Source of the DNA: Salinivenus sp.
Lineage (GTDB): Bacteria > Bacteroidota > Rhodothermia > Rhodothermales > Salinibacteraceae
Assembly: GCA_018609755.1 (NCBI GenBank)
Contig: JAHENZ010000150.1
Coordinates: forward strand, 1-64,000
Length of the DNA stretch: 64,000 bases
Direction: 5' to 3'
The number at the start of each line of letters is the position of its first letter. The first letter of the stretch is position 1. Positions 33,536 through 43,128 of this stretch are shown here, piece after piece. The position numbers were made by a program, and so were the translations under genes. The notes under the pieces are model-generated. The model was not told the DNA's origin, searched no databases, and saw only the letters and a list, made by a program, of their open reading frames with translations.

Positions 33536-35428
33536 ATGTATCGCTTCTCGGCCCTTTCCCAGCGCGTTCATCTCGCGTTGCCCTCCATCGTCGAGGGATT
33601 TGTGCTTCCCTGTCTCCTGCTCACCAGTCTCACAGCCTTAACGGCAGGATGCGGAAGCGCCGTTCAAACCACTCTCCCGAAGGAATGGGAAGCCGAGGTC
33701 GGGGAAAACACCCAAACCCTCGCGGTGGACCGACAGCGCGAGCACCTGATCGTCGGAAAAAACAAAGAGACGACGATCTATGATGACAGCGGAACGCGCA
33801 TTCTTGGAGAGGACGACAGCGGCCTCTCCGGTATGCTGAGCAACGTCAGCAGTGCCGTCTCGCAGAGCTCACCATTTTCGGCCGACAAACTCGATTACGT
33901 GGTTCTTTCCGATCCCGGAATCGCGCTGGTCTTCGACTACACCTCGGACGACGACATCGTCCGCGCCCTCAACCTCGACACCGGAAGCGAAATGTGGAAG
34001 CGTACCGACTACCGGTGGAGTCTCGAAAAGTATCAGTCGGTGGGCTCCGAGATCGCAGAGGGATTGTTGCAGAACGCGAATCTCCAGGCCGGAGCCGGGG
34101 CCTTGGCTGCCACAGGGGTGGCCAACGCTACGCTGCTCCGAGAACGGTTCGTGTACGACCTCGTGGCCGAGGTCCCCAACCAGAATGCGATCCTGCTAAA
34201 GACGGTGGGCGAGCTTCGTCTCGTCGACCTGGAGACCGGAAATACGGAGTGGCGCATCGATGACGTCTCCGGAAGCAGCCTCATCCACACCAGCCGGCTG
34301 CCGTCGGGCGACATGATTCTCGCAACAAACTACACGAGCATCCTGGAACGTGCCTCTGGAGGGCGTGAGGTACTTCGCATCGATGCACGAGATGGCACGG
34401 TACAGTGGCGCAGTGACCACGACGCCGACGCCGTGCGTCACTCCGAGCTAAAGGACAACCTTCTCCTCCTTCAGCACGGGGACAAGGACTTGGAGGCGTT
34501 CCGCGTCGACGACGGGACCGAGGTGTTCGACGTCGAGATGGACTGGCGAGCAGATGTCGTGAGTTATCGGTCTGCTTCATACAGGGGAGAAGACTACCAA
34601 GTCTCTTACACTGAGGGCCCCAAAATGACGGAGAATGCCGTGTACGTGCCCCACCTCGCAAACATTCAGACCATTGGGGCACCGGACTACGGGGTCAAAC
34701 GATTCAACCTGAACTCAGGAGATCAAACCTGGGCCTCGGAGCCGGTATCGGAAATGCACGCCCTACAGGACCTGACGATTCAGGACAATCTCTTGATCGC
34801 CCGGGCGTTCCACTGGGGCGGGGGCGCACTCGGATCAGATCCGCGACAGCGCGTCTTGAGTTGGGACCTGTCGGATGGCACGATGGAGTGGAATCATCGG
34901 ACCCCCTACGATCCCTCCAAGGCGTCCCTGGTCCGATCTCAGGTTCTAGGGGACGCCCCTCCCTCCTCCTACAACCTCGTGGTTGATCAAGGCCGAGCAT
35001 ATGCGGCCACCGATACGTCGATTGTCGCCTACACGGCATCCAACGGGTCCCTCTATGCTTCTGCCGGAGCGGAAAGCTCGGGCCAACCGGTGTGGCTCAC
35101 AAAACAGGACGACATTCTCGTGGACCTTCGCACAATGGGGGTCGGCTTCCACGCCAAGTCGGACCTAACCCCTGTCGCCGAGCCCATCTCCTTTGCGTCC
35201 GAAGTGATCACCTACAATCGCGAGGGGTCTCTCTTACTTGTCCGAACCGAAAACGGACTCTACGTGGTGGACCTGGGGCAGCAGTCGCTGGTGGGTACCG
35301 TAGCTCAGGAGGATGCAGGGGGATTCGTAAGCGGCAATCTCCGGTCCGGGTTCGTCGTCACCGAGGGCGGAGAATCCGTCTTCGTGCTGACGCCGGATTG
35401 GGTCGTGCAGAAGTACCGCATCCCCTAG
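33536..35428 (+). CDS. PQQ-like beta-propeller lipoprotein
   Basis: A 630-residue exported protein. The signal peptide is long and ends L-T-A-G-C, a plausible lipobox. The mature part carries many quinoprotein-type propeller blades of the form A-L-N-L-D-T-G-S-E-M-W-K-R, R-I-D-A-R-D-G-T-V-Q-W-R and W-D-L-S-D-G-T-M-E-W-N. There is no dehydrogenase active-site signature, so a structural or assembly role (as in BamB-like propellers) or a binding role is more likely than catalysis. It starts 60 bp after the FAS1 gene. A decayed membrane-protein remnant begins right after its stop codon. Confidence 0.83.
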   Translation: MYRFSALSQRVHLALPSIVEGFVLPCLLLTSLTALTAGCGSAVQTTLPKEWEAEVGENTQTLAVDRQREHLIVGKNKETTIYDDSGTRILGEDDSGLSGMLSNVSSAVSQSSPFSADKLDYVVLSDPGIALVFDYTSDDDIVRALNLDTGSEMWKRTDYRWSLEKYQSVGSEIAEGLLQNANLQAGAGALAATGVANATLLRERFVYDLVAEVPNQNAILLKTVGELRLVDLETGNTEWRIDDVSGSSLIHTSRLPSGDMILATNYTSILERASGGREVLRIDARDGTVQWRSDHDADAVRHSELKDNLLLLQHGDKDLEAFRVDDGTEVFDVEMDWRADVVSYRSASYRGEDYQVSYTEGPKMTENAVYVPHLANIQTIGAPDYGVKRFNLNSGDQTWASEPVSEMHALQDLTIQDNLLIARAFHWGGGALGSDPRQRVLSWDLSDGTMEWNHRTPYDPSKASLVRSQVLGDAPPSSYNLVVDQGRAYAATDTSIVAYTASNGSLYASAGAESSGQPVWLTKQDDILVDLRTMGVGFHAKSDLTPVAEPISFASEVITYNREGSLLLVRTENGLYVVDLGQQSLVGTVAQEDAGGFVSGNLRSGFVVTEGGESVFVLTPDWVVQKYRIP

Positions 35429-35740
35429 GTGGGAGACCAGTCTGGGGGTCAGTGCTGCTTCCGCGGTACCTCATCCATTCGGCAACGCTACAACGTGGTG
35501 GTGACGCTCCGCATCGTAGGCCGACCCGTCTGGTGGGTGCTCCTCGGTTTTATCCCGATTGCCAACCTGGTCTTGCTCATCATTCCGATTGACCTGGCGA
35601 AGAGCTTTGGAAAAGGGACGGGATTCGGGATTGGGCTGATTCTCCTGGCGCCCATCTTCTATCCCATTCTTGCCTTTGGGGACGCATCGTACCAGGGGCC
35701 GACAGCCGCTGCCGACGGTACAGCCTGTGCCACGGCCTGA
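35429..35740 (+). pseudogene. Remnant of a DUF5684-type small membrane protein
   Basis: The last 70 or so codons match the C-terminal half of DUF5684-like membrane proteins: Y-N-V-V-V-T-L-R-I-V-G-R-P, then two hydrophobic helices around I-D-L-A-K-S-F-G-K-G-T-G-F-G, then F-G-D-A-S-Y-Q-G-P. The family N-terminus, with its first helix and K/A-G-x-P-G-W motif, is missing. The region before Y-N-V-V-V is unlike the family, and the frame opens directly after the upstream stop codon. It is probably a truncated gene fused by deletion to this site; expression is doubtful. Confidence 0.6.
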
Positions 35741-35768
35741 CCCGCTGATTGCATTCCGGTACTGATGA

Positions 35769-35801
35769 CGGGCCTTCTCCTTCTTGGAGGAGGCCCGTTT
35801 T
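35769..35801 (+). terminator. Intrinsic terminator after the DUF5684 remnant
   Basis: CGGGCCTTCTCC (35769-35780) pairs with GGAGGAGGCCCG (35786-35797) with one G-T pair and a 5-nt loop, followed by TTTTC on the plus strand. It probably ends the lipoprotein-propeller transcript. Confidence 0.8.
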
Positions 35802-35978
35802 CATGTGGTACACGCAGTCGGATGCAGTTCACCACGCAAACGTGCAGTCCGTTACAGAGCCTGAACCTATCTAAAAAATGGAAGCGTTACCAATGCACCT
35901 CCCACACCGGATGGATCGGATGAGGGTGCCCCCCGTTCTCGGTTACGACGTGTCTTTCCACTCGGACTCTCGCCGCAC

Positions 35979-36941
35979 ATGGCCTCTCTCCGAAAGGCGT
36001 GGCATCATCACGGCCTCCTCTCCCTCTTCGTCGGGCTCTGGGGGGCAAACTTCGTGTTGGCCGAGGTGGCACTTCAGGAAATGGCCCCCATCTCATTCAG
36101 TGTCACACGCTTCTTAATGGGCGGCGGAGCACTCCTTGCCCTACTCTACACCCAGCGGCCCGCTCCGTCTAGCAACGAACCCTCGCACCTCTTTCCCCAA
36201 ATTCACACGAACGACTGGCCGCGGCTGCTCCTCGTGTCGGTCTTGAGTGCCACCCTCGCCCCCTGGCTCGGCATTGAGGGATTAGAGCTGACCCATAGCG
36301 GTCGGGCCTCCCTCTGGCTCGCCCTCGGTCCCGTGCTCAGCTCTGCACTCGGCTACCTCAGCGACACGGAAGAAATTGGCTGGATCGGATTCGTGGGAGT
36401 CAGCATGGCCGGCCTCGGCACCTTCGTCCTGGCAGTGGACGGCCTCCGCCCTGAGCAGGCATTCTGGGCCGGGGATCTGCTCCTGTTCAGTGCCCTGCTC
36501 ATGACGATCGCCGAGATGCATCTGATCAAGCCCCTGGTGGCCGAGTACGGATCCATTTCGATGGTGGCCCTGCGCACGACGATCGGTGGGGCCCTTTATT
36601 TCCTCATCGCCAGCCCTGCACTCGTCCAGGAGCCCTGGCTGTCACTCAGTACCTGGACGTGGATCGCCATTCTTCTGGGGGGCGCCATCGGTGTAGGGAT
36701 GGGACAATGGGTCAAGTACCGCGCACTCAACGTGATTGGCCCCACACGGGTGGTGCTCTACGGCAACCTCGTCCCCGTCGCCACTCTTCTTCTAGCCTGG
36801 CTCACCCTGGGCACGACCCCCTCCGGATTCGAAATCCTTGCCGCCGGGCTCATCGTCACCGGGGCCGTGTGCCTCCAGATCGTGGATCTCCGCGCAACGG
36901 CCCCTGCCCCCTCCGACCCCCAGCCCGAACTTACCTCCTAA
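35979..36941 (+). CDS. EamA/DMT family transporter
   Basis: A 320-residue inner-membrane protein with about ten hydrophobic helices arranged as two EamA repeats. The first repeat starts L-F-V-G-L-W-G-A-N-F-V, with F-S-V-T-R-F-L-M-G-G-G after it. The second repeat ends G-P-T-R-V-V-L-Y-G-N-L-V-P-V. Members export amino acids, metabolites or drugs; the substrate here cannot be told. It stands alone, 240 bp after a terminator-ended unit. Confidence 0.9.
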   Translation: MASLRKAWHHHGLLSLFVGLWGANFVLAEVALQEMAPISFSVTRFLMGGGALLALLYTQRPAPSSNEPSHLFPQIHTNDWPRLLLVSVLSATLAPWLGIEGLELTHSGRASLWLALGPVLSSALGYLSDTEEIGWIGFVGVSMAGLGTFVLAVDGLRPEQAFWAGDLLLFSALLMTIAEMHLIKPLVAEYGSISMVALRTTIGGALYFLIASPALVQEPWLSLSTWTWIAILLGGAIGVGMGQWVKYRALNVIGPTRVVLYGNLVPVATLLLAWLTLGTTPSGFEILAAGLIVTGAVCLQIVDLRATAPAPSDPQPELTS

Positions 36942-37276
36942 TCAAATCACGGCCCCGAAGAGGTTTACGACTGGAACCGTGCGGAAAGCCGACAACTACG
37001 GCAGTGCTCCGTACGGCAAGGTGATGGAAGGCCTATGCCCGCGCTACGAGTGCCTGCCGATCGGCTTCCGTAAAAGCAACGGCACCGACAACACCGGAGG
37101 CCTGCTAGAGAGTGCCATTAGACGACACCACGGTCGAGTCGAGCGACTTCGAGCTCTTCGGCCTGAAAACCAAAGCCGGAGCAACGCCCCGCAGGATCTG
37201 TTCGGAGTCAAAGAAGGGATTCGACGCGAACCCATTTTCCTTTTCCCGACTGTCAACTGCATCCTCCATTCTCCTG
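36942..37276. other. Intergenic region with no recognisable gene
   Basis: A 335-bp gap between the EamA and DUF3267 genes. One plus-strand frame stays open from within the EamA gene to 37284, but its translation (for example P-Y-G-K-V-M-E-G-L-C-P-R-Y) matches no family I know. No terminator or repeat was seen. It may contain gene debris. Confidence 0.35.
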
Positions 37277-37900
37277 ATGGATAAACGTTCTTCCAGGGCC
37301 CCTTCTCCCCCTCGTCTTTCCCGGGACGAGGTAGGGGCGGCCACCATGCCGATGCTGCGCGCTCAGATTCTCAGCTTCGTCCTGATTGTGCCGTTTGGGG
37401 CCCTTTCTGTAGTCCCCCACACGTATTTCTGGGGCGTTCCGGACGGGAATCCCATGCCGCTCTCCGTCTTCGGCGCGTTCGTCGGAAGCATTGTCGTGCA
37501 CGAAGCCTTACACGGCATCGGCTACTACTGGGCCGGAGCCGACCGGTCGGACATCGAGTTTGGGTTCAACTGGTCGGGCTTCGCCCCGTACGCACACTGC
37601 TCGGTGCCCCTACAGGCCGATCCCTATCGAGTGGCCATCGCCCTGCCGGGTTTCATGCTGGGTGTACTTCCGCTTGGGATCGGCCTTAGTCTAGGCATCT
37701 GGTGGCTCACCCTTTACGCGTTTCTAATGCTGCTGGCCGCTGCCGGGGACACCCTCCTCCTCTGGATCATGCGTGACGTGCCGGGCAACGCGTGGACACA
37801 GGACCATCCAAGCGAGATGGGCTGTCTCGTGCTCGGGCACGGTTCCTCGCCCGTTGCCCCCATTCTGGAAAAAGCACCAGAAGACGAGCCAAAAAGATGA
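37277..37900 (+). CDS. DUF3267 putative zincin metalloprotease
   Basis: A 207-residue membrane protein. The ATG at 37277 is chosen because the longer frame adds a lead unlike the family. The zinc motif is H-E-A-L-H (an HExxH), within I-V-V-H-E-A-L-H-G-I-G-Y-Y-W-A-G. Two or three further helices include A-L-P-G-F-M-L-G-V-L-P. Downstream polar residues in G-D-T-L-L-L could supply another ligand. DUF3267 proteins resemble membrane-embedded site-2-type zincins, but substrates are unknown. Confidence 0.82.
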   Translation: MDKRSSRAPSPPRLSRDEVGAATMPMLRAQILSFVLIVPFGALSVVPHTYFWGVPDGNPMPLSVFGAFVGSIVVHEALHGIGYYWAGADRSDIEFGFNWSGFAPYAHCSVPLQADPYRVAIALPGFMLGVLPLGIGLSLGIWWLTLYAFLMLLAAAGDTLLLWIMRDVPGNAWTQDHPSEMGCLVLGHGSSPVAPILEKAPEDEPKR

Positions 37901-38012
37901 AGTTGAAGCCCACCGTTCCATCCGCGATCTTGTTATCACGTCGTCCTGATAGGCTTGACAGTCGCGGCTGGACTCCTCTACACCTTCCCTTAAATTACCC
38001 TCTCTCCCAAAG

Positions 38013-38588
38013 ATGAGTCTCCGATCTGCCCTCTGCTCTCTCTTGGTCCTCCTTCTCGCTGCCTGCGGTACGCAGGCCCAGTCTCCCCCCGACGCCGAAA
38101 CGCAGATTTCTACGGCCCTTAGGGCCGCCCCCGCCCCCATGCGGGACGCCGCCACCGTGCTCGGCTACGACGATCAGATGGAGGTGACGACGCTCCGCGA
38201 CGGCACCGGCTCCCTCGTGTGCTTGGCCGACGACCCGCGGACGGACGAGTTTCACGTGGCCTGCTATCACGAGGCGCTGGAACCGTTCATGAAGCGCGGA
38301 CGCGAGCTGAGCCGACAAGGCAAGTCCCGTGCGGTCGTTGACAGCATCCGGCGGGCGGAGATCGAGGCCGGTACGCTCTCCTACCCCGACCGCCCGACGG
38401 CCCTCTACAACCTGTCCGGCACCTACGACGCCGCGGCGGACACGGTGCGCGACGCTTCCCGCCTCCGCGTGCTCTACGTTCCCAACGAAACGGCCGAAAC
38501 GACGGGCCTGCCCACGAAGCCAAAGGACGGTCCCTGGCTCATGGAACCGGGCACCCCGTGGGCACACGTCATGATTCCCGGCCAGTGA
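38013..38588 (+). CDS. Unknown exported lipoprotein
   Basis: A 191-residue exported protein with a signal peptide and lipobox L-L-A-A-C (Cys18). The mature part is mixed alpha/beta without a domain I recognise. It includes L-V-C-L-A-D-D-P, a conserved-looking H-V-A-C-Y-H-E-A-L-E-P-F and a C-terminal W-A-H-V-M-I-P-G. The His and Cys residues could suggest metal or haem binding, but there is no CxxCH motif. It converges with the M14 peptidase gene with only 11 bp between stops. Confidence 0.78.
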   Translation: MSLRSALCSLLVLLLAACGTQAQSPPDAETQISTALRAAPAPMRDAATVLGYDDQMEVTTLRDGTGSLVCLADDPRTDEFHVACYHEALEPFMKRGRELSRQGKSRAVVDSIRRAEIEAGTLSYPDRPTALYNLSGTYDAAADTVRDASRLRVLYVPNETAETTGLPTKPKDGPWLMEPGTPWAHVMIPGQ

Positions 38589-38599
38589 TCATCGTCCTA

Positions 38600-41248
38600 T
38601 TACTCCACTAACGCCGGCACGAGCATCACCGCGTTTTGCATCATGCGACTGGGCCCGCGCCAGAACATGCGGTACTGCGTGTTGTCGACGAGAAAGACGA
38701 CGCGCCCCTCGCCCATTTCCACCGTCCCGGCAAAGGATTTGCCCGCTAGCCGCTCCAGATTTTGCCGCGAGGCATAGCCACTGACGAGTAAGTCGTCCGG
38801 ATCTTTATCGTAATGGGCTGCGGTCTGCAGGTCGGCACTCGGCTTTAGGGCGGCCGTTCCGTATTTGAGCGAGTAGACCCGATCGCCAATGCCGAAGACC
38901 AGTGGATGAGTCGTGTCCACCGACCCGTCCAGGGCCGCGCCCGGAATGTTGCCGAGCCCCGAGGAGTCGTCCCGTGCAGCGTATGCGGTGTAGGGACCAA
39001 TCCGAGAGCCCGCTGTGTCCTTCACCGCCTCTACCTGTGTGAGCCCTGAGGCCTGCTTCGTGAGGAACCGAGCACTCTCTTCCGTCCCCACCAGTGTGCC
39101 ACCGGCCTGCACCCACTCGCGGAGGGCGTTCACTTGCGTGGAATCGAACACCGTCTCCAGCCGATATCCTCCTGGCAGCACGAGCACGTCAAAGTCTTGA
39201 AGGCGCGCCTTACCGTATCGGGCGTACCGGCTGGCGCTGGTGGCCGACTGCTCAAAGTTAGAGGCCCGAACGCGGGTGATGGGCAGCTGCGTCTCCTGAT
39301 CGAAGAGGTACCAGAGCTGGCCACTCGTGTAGGTCGAAAAGGGTTGATCCACCAGGAGCCCCACCTCCGGCTGCTTCACCGGAGGATTGTTTTGCGATCC
39401 CAAATCGGGACCGTCCGCCATCCGTCCCGTATCGAGGCCCACAATTTCGACGGTGGCTGCCTCGGCAATGCGTTGCATCTCCGCACCTACGTTCGTTTTC
39501 TCCGGATTACGCCCGAGCAATACGATGAGGGAGCCAGCCCCGAAGGAGCGCTCTCCGGTGGAGAACGCCTCGTGCGCCGTGCGGACGCGATATCCGGCTT
39601 CCCATAGATGGGTCAGCGCGGTCGGGGCGTGCCGCTGATCCCAGTCGACCACGTAGGCGTAGCGAGCATCTGGATTCGTGACTCCGGCCCGTGGCGTCGG
39701 ATCGTCGGTCACCGGCTCTGTGGCTCCCTCCGGCGCATTCCGGGTGCTATAGGTGGTGAGATTGTACGCCAGCGGCGCCGACCACGTTGACATGTCGTAC
39801 ATCACCGAATCCTGAAACGACACCTGTCGCCGCAAGAGCGTGTTGATGAAGAGGTGTCGGGGCTGCTCCGTGGACACCACATACGCCCCGCGGTCCACGC
39901 GGCGATCGCTCCGCTCGCCCGTCCGATAATCCAGCGCATTCTCCAGCTGCAGGGGTTCGGTGGCCCGTGCAACGTCGACCCCATGGTGACGGAGCATGTC
40001 GATTACGTCGTAGAGGTACCCCGTGTCGTCGTCGGGAAAGACGTAGGCGGCCGTTTCGACGGTATTCGATTCTTGCGAGTGCGCCCGAAGGTCGTATTCC
40101 AGAAGCTGCCGCCGATTGCGGACTGCCGCCTTGAGCGTGGCAAACGACGTGGCGTAGTGGTCAAAGACGCGCTGTCGAAGGGTGAGGGTATACCCGTCTT
40201 CATTCTCCACGGCCCGCCCGGCCCCAATGCCGGCCTGCTCTGTGAGCATCCCGATGCCCCCCATCACGCTGGGATAGGACGACCCGTAACTCGGATAAAA
40301 GAAATCGAAAGCCTCGCGGGTAAAATAGCTGACCTGATTATGATCGAAGGCCTGGACGTTGGCACGGCCAAACGTGTCGGCCCAGGCCACGTAGCGGTCC
40401 GGGAGGAGCGGATTTCGGGGCGTGGTGCCGGGCATGGTAAAGTAGTGGTCTTCGTACCCTTGCTCGTGGTAATCGGCGTGCACCTGCGGCAGAAACTCTT
40501 GATAAACGGAGGTCAGCCCCTCCATTTCGGGGTGCACGTTCCACACCCAGTCGCGGTTGAGATCGAACCAATAGTGATTGGTGCGACCCTGCGGCCAGGG
40601 TTCGTCGTGCACAATGTCGTTCGGCTCCGTGGCCACCTGCGCTCGTTGCATCGACCGCGCCCAGTAGACGTAGCGATCGCGCCCGTCGGGGTTCACCGCC
40701 GGATACATGAGGAAGACCGTCTCGTCGAGGATGCGCTGCGTGGCCTCATCCTGCGCTGCGGCGAGCCGGTAGGCCACCTGCATCGCAGCCTCCGTCCCAG
40801 ACGCCTCGTTGCCGTGGATGTTGTAGCTGTAGGAGACCGTTACCGGCTGATTCTGGAGCAGCCGTTCGCGCTCCTGTGCCAAAAGGGAGGCCGGATCGGA
40901 AAGATGTCGACTGTTGCGCTTGAGCTCGTCGAGCCGACTGTGATTCTCGGCACTCGTGAGGACCAGGTAGACGAGGGATCGGTCCTCATACGTCGTCCCG
41001 TACGTCCCCATTTTCACCCGATCGGAAGCCTCGGCCAATGCTCGCAGGTACTCAACCGCGTCGGCATACAGCGTAAACTGGGTGCCCATCTCGTATCCAA
41101 GTGCTTCTTGGGGCGCGGGCACCTCGTCGCTGTACGGGAGTCCCAGATCAAACGAAAAGCGCTCCGGGGTGAGGTCGACCGGCTGTCCCTGCCCGGGACA
41201 TACGACAAGGAGACTAAACAGGAGAATCCCGAAAACACGTCGGTGCAT
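38600..41248 (-). CDS. Secreted M14-family zinc carboxypeptidase
   Basis: An 882-residue exported peptidase with a signal peptide of about 21 residues. The M14 domain (about 50-400) has the zinc pair His145/Glu148 in N-I-H-G-N-E-A-S-G, the P-A-V-N-P-D-G-R-D substrate segment, and Q-V-H-A-D-Y-H-E-Q-G with the third ligand region. The C-terminal part includes a class I glutamine amidotransferase-like segment (D-V-L-V-L-P-G-G-Y-R), common in large bacterial M14 proteins. It probably degrades peptides in the periplasm or outside the cell. DUF2071 lies 102 bp upstream on the same strand. Confidence 0.92.
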   Translation of the reverse strand: MHRRVFGILLFSLLVVCPGQGQPVDLTPERFSFDLGLPYSDEVPAPQEALGYEMGTQFTLYADAVEYLRALAEASDRVKMGTYGTTYEDRSLVYLVLTSAENHSRLDELKRNSRHLSDPASLLAQERERLLQNQPVTVSYSYNIHGNEASGTEAAMQVAYRLAAAQDEATQRILDETVFLMYPAVNPDGRDRYVYWARSMQRAQVATEPNDIVHDEPWPQGRTNHYWFDLNRDWVWNVHPEMEGLTSVYQEFLPQVHADYHEQGYEDHYFTMPGTTPRNPLLPDRYVAWADTFGRANVQAFDHNQVSYFTREAFDFFYPSYGSSYPSVMGGIGMLTEQAGIGAGRAVENEDGYTLTLRQRVFDHYATSFATLKAAVRNRRQLLEYDLRAHSQESNTVETAAYVFPDDDTGYLYDVIDMLRHHGVDVARATEPLQLENALDYRTGERSDRRVDRGAYVVSTEQPRHLFINTLLRRQVSFQDSVMYDMSTWSAPLAYNLTTYSTRNAPEGATEPVTDDPTPRAGVTNPDARYAYVVDWDQRHAPTALTHLWEAGYRVRTAHEAFSTGERSFGAGSLIVLLGRNPEKTNVGAEMQRIAEAATVEIVGLDTGRMADGPDLGSQNNPPVKQPEVGLLVDQPFSTYTSGQLWYLFDQETQLPITRVRASNFEQSATSASRYARYGKARLQDFDVLVLPGGYRLETVFDSTQVNALREWVQAGGTLVGTEESARFLTKQASGLTQVEAVKDTAGSRIGPYTAYAARDDSSGLGNIPGAALDGSVDTTHPLVFGIGDRVYSLKYGTAALKPSADLQTAAHYDKDPDDLLVSGYASRQNLERLAGKSFAGTVEMGEGRVVFLVDNTQYRMFWRGPSRMMQNAVMLVPALVE

Positions 41249-41350
41249 CAGGTACTTCGGTTCTGGTTCGGTAAAAGCAACAGTGTGAAAGATGCAAAGT
41301 CCCTTGGGCTCTCACAACCCCGGCCCCTGCTCTTCTTCCGGAAGCCCTTG

Positions 41351-42076
41351 TTACATCATTCGCTCGCGCCACCGAAGCGTAACGGGACTGTCGGGAACCA
41401 AAAAGGCATGGCTCGGCTCCTCATCCGCCAAAAATGCCCACGGGTCGCCGTACACCGAGGCCCACCGCACCGTGGCGTATGCTTCTCGGCTGCGGATCAC
41501 CGGCGCGACGGGACGGTCAACGTGGGTCCGTACGAGGGTCCCGTCTCCGCCGGCATACCGCCAGTTTCGATTCTGTAGAAAATGAGTCGTCGTGTCCGGC
41601 GCGGGCATCACCGGGGGCGTCTCCCCCACCACGCGTAGGCGCTGCTCCCGCCCGGCCACGTCGAAGCGATATGTCATCTTGACGCTGTCCTCTTGCTCGC
41701 GCCACACCGGCTGCATCGGAGCCACCGTCACCGACTCGTCGTACAGCAGCCGCGCGCCCCACGCCACGACCCGCCGTGGCACGTGGGCCTGCATCGTGAT
41801 CGTCCCCCGCCGGGCAGGGGCCTGCCGCTCCTGTACGGGCACCTGAAGCTCCGTCGCCGGCACGCGCCGAAAGCCCGGCCCCGGCAGGCCCAGCACCCGC
41901 AGATTGACGAGCTGGAGGCCCACCAGCGTGACGAAGGCCTGCCCCTCCCGCGTGTCGGGAACGAGCCCGTCGGGCAATCGAGGGGCCACACGGTCCGGAG
42001 CCAGAGCGAACGCCACAACGACCCGATTTCGGATCGTGGCCTGGAGGATGCGCGGGCGATTGGCGGCGGAGGACAT
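41351..42076 (-). CDS. DUF2071 (YqjF-like) protein
   Basis: A 241-residue cytosolic protein of the DUF2071 family, related by fold to acetoacetate decarboxylase-like barrels. Marks are V-A-F-A-L-A-P-D-R-V-A-P-R-L-P near the start, G-Q-A-F-V-T-L-V-G-L-Q, and a late Y-A-T-V-R-W-A-S-V-Y segment. Catalytic function is unknown. It lies between rpoD and the M14 peptidase on the same strand, and a terminator separates it from rpoD. Confidence 0.8.
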   Translation of the reverse strand: MSSAANRPRILQATIRNRVVVAFALAPDRVAPRLPDGLVPDTREGQAFVTLVGLQLVNLRVLGLPGPGFRRVPATELQVPVQERQAPARRGTITMQAHVPRRVVAWGARLLYDESVTVAPMQPVWREQEDSVKMTYRFDVAGREQRLRVVGETPPVMPAPDTTTHFLQNRNWRYAGGDGTLVRTHVDRPVAPVIRSREAYATVRWASVYGDPWAFLADEEPSHAFLVPDSPVTLRWRERMM

Positions 42077-42215
42077 GCCGGGATGAATTTGTGGAAACCA
42101 ATGTGCGGATCGGCGTGCGCCCGATCGCTATCGCAGTACTCGTTCCGTTTGGGAGTCCTAAATTTCACTCGGAGCGCCGTGGACTCCAACGCGGAAAAGC
42201 GTGCCCCAACAGAAA

Positions 42216-42246
42216 GGGACGCACCCCAGTGTGTGGAGCGCGTCCC
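42216..42246 (-). terminator. Intrinsic terminator of rpoD
   Basis: GGGACGC (42216-42222) and GCGTCCC (42240-42246) form a 7-bp stem, extended by imperfect inner pairing. On the minus strand it is followed by TTTCTGTT. It lies 29 bp after the rpoD stop codon. Confidence 0.7.
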
Positions 42247-42274
42247 GAACGTTCCGCCGAAATGATCTCAATCT

Positions 42275-43117
42275 CTAGTTGTCGGTGTGCGGCTGCAGAT
42301 CCTCCTTGCTGTGGCGCTGACGCAGCTTCCGGAGGGCCTTCTCCTTAATCTGCCGGACGCGCTCACGGGTCAGGTCAAACCGCTTGCCGATCTCTTCGAG
42401 CGTCAGCGGGTGTTCGCGCCCGATGCCGAAGTAGAGGCGCGTGATCTCAGCCTCCCGGTCGTGGAGCATACTGAGCGCGCGCTCGATGTCGATCTTGACC
42501 GACTCTGAGAGCATCTCCTCGTCGGGCGAGTCGCTCTCCTCGTCCGGAAGTACGTCGAGGAGGCTGTTTTCGTCCTCCTCGTTGAAGGGGGCGTCCATCG
42601 AGAGGTGGCGGCTGGTGTGCTGCATCGCTTCGCGCACCTTCTGGACGTCGATCTCCAGCTCCTCGGCTAGCTCTTCGATGTTGGGCTCGCGGTCGAGCTC
42701 CTGCTGGAGCCGGGCGCTGGCCTTGCGAATCTTGCTGATGGTACCGATGCGGTTGAGCGGCAGGCGCACCACGCGGCTCTGCTCGGCGAGGGCCTGCAAA
42801 ATGGCCTGGCGAATCCACCAGACGGCGTAGGAGATGAATTTGAAGCCGCGGGTTTCGTCGAAGCGCTTGGCGGCCTTGATGAGGCCGTAGTTGCCTTCGT
42901 TAATCAGGTCGGCGAGGGAGAGGCCCTGTCCCTGATACTTCTTCGCGACGGAGACGACGAATCGAAGGTTGGCCCGGCACAACTTGTGCAGGGCTTCTTC
43001 GTCGCCATCCTCGATGCGACGGGCCAGCTCGACCTCCTCCTCCGGCTCTAAGAGGTCGATCTTTCCAATTTCTTGGAGGTACTGGTCCAGCATCCGTTGT
43101 TCACGCGGAACGTGCAT
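42275..43117 (-). CDS. rpoD: Primary RNA polymerase sigma factor RpoD/SigA
   Basis: A 280-residue group 1 sigma factor of the short Bacteroidota type, lacking region 1.1. Region 1.2 begins at L-D-Q-Y-L-Q-E-I-G. Region 2 has the core-binding and melting segments ([37 protein letters not shown]). Region 3 and region 4 follow, with the helix-turn-helix [19 protein letters not shown]. It directs most housekeeping transcription. Unusually for this window it has a strong Shine-Dalgarno sequence. Confidence 0.97.
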   Translation of the reverse strand: MHVPREQRMLDQYLQEIGKIDLLEPEEEVELARRIEDGDEEALHKLCRANLRFVVSVAKKYQGQGLSLADLINEGNYGLIKAAKRFDETRGFKFISYAVWWIRQAILQALAEQSRVVRLPLNRIGTISKIRKASARLQQELDREPNIEELAEELEIDVQKVREAMQHTSRHLSMDAPFNEEDENSLLDVLPDEESDSPDEEMLSESVKIDIERALSMLHDREAEITRLYFGIGREHPLTLEEIGKRFDLTRERVRQIKEKALRKLRQRHSKEDLQPHTDN

Positions 43118-43121
43118 ATGG

Positions 43122-43128
43122 CTCCTTT
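43122..43128 (-). promoter_or_regulatory. Strong Shine-Dalgarno sequence of rpoD
   Basis: On the minus strand AAAGGAG lies 4 nt before the rpoD ATG. Most other starts in the window lack such a site, so it supports this start and suggests unusually strong anti-SD pairing for rpoD. Confidence 0.6.

Noticed and set aside
39854-41578. 574-codon plus-strand ORF opposite the M14 peptidase
   Set aside because: Antisense to a peptidase with complete zinc motifs; no domain of its own.
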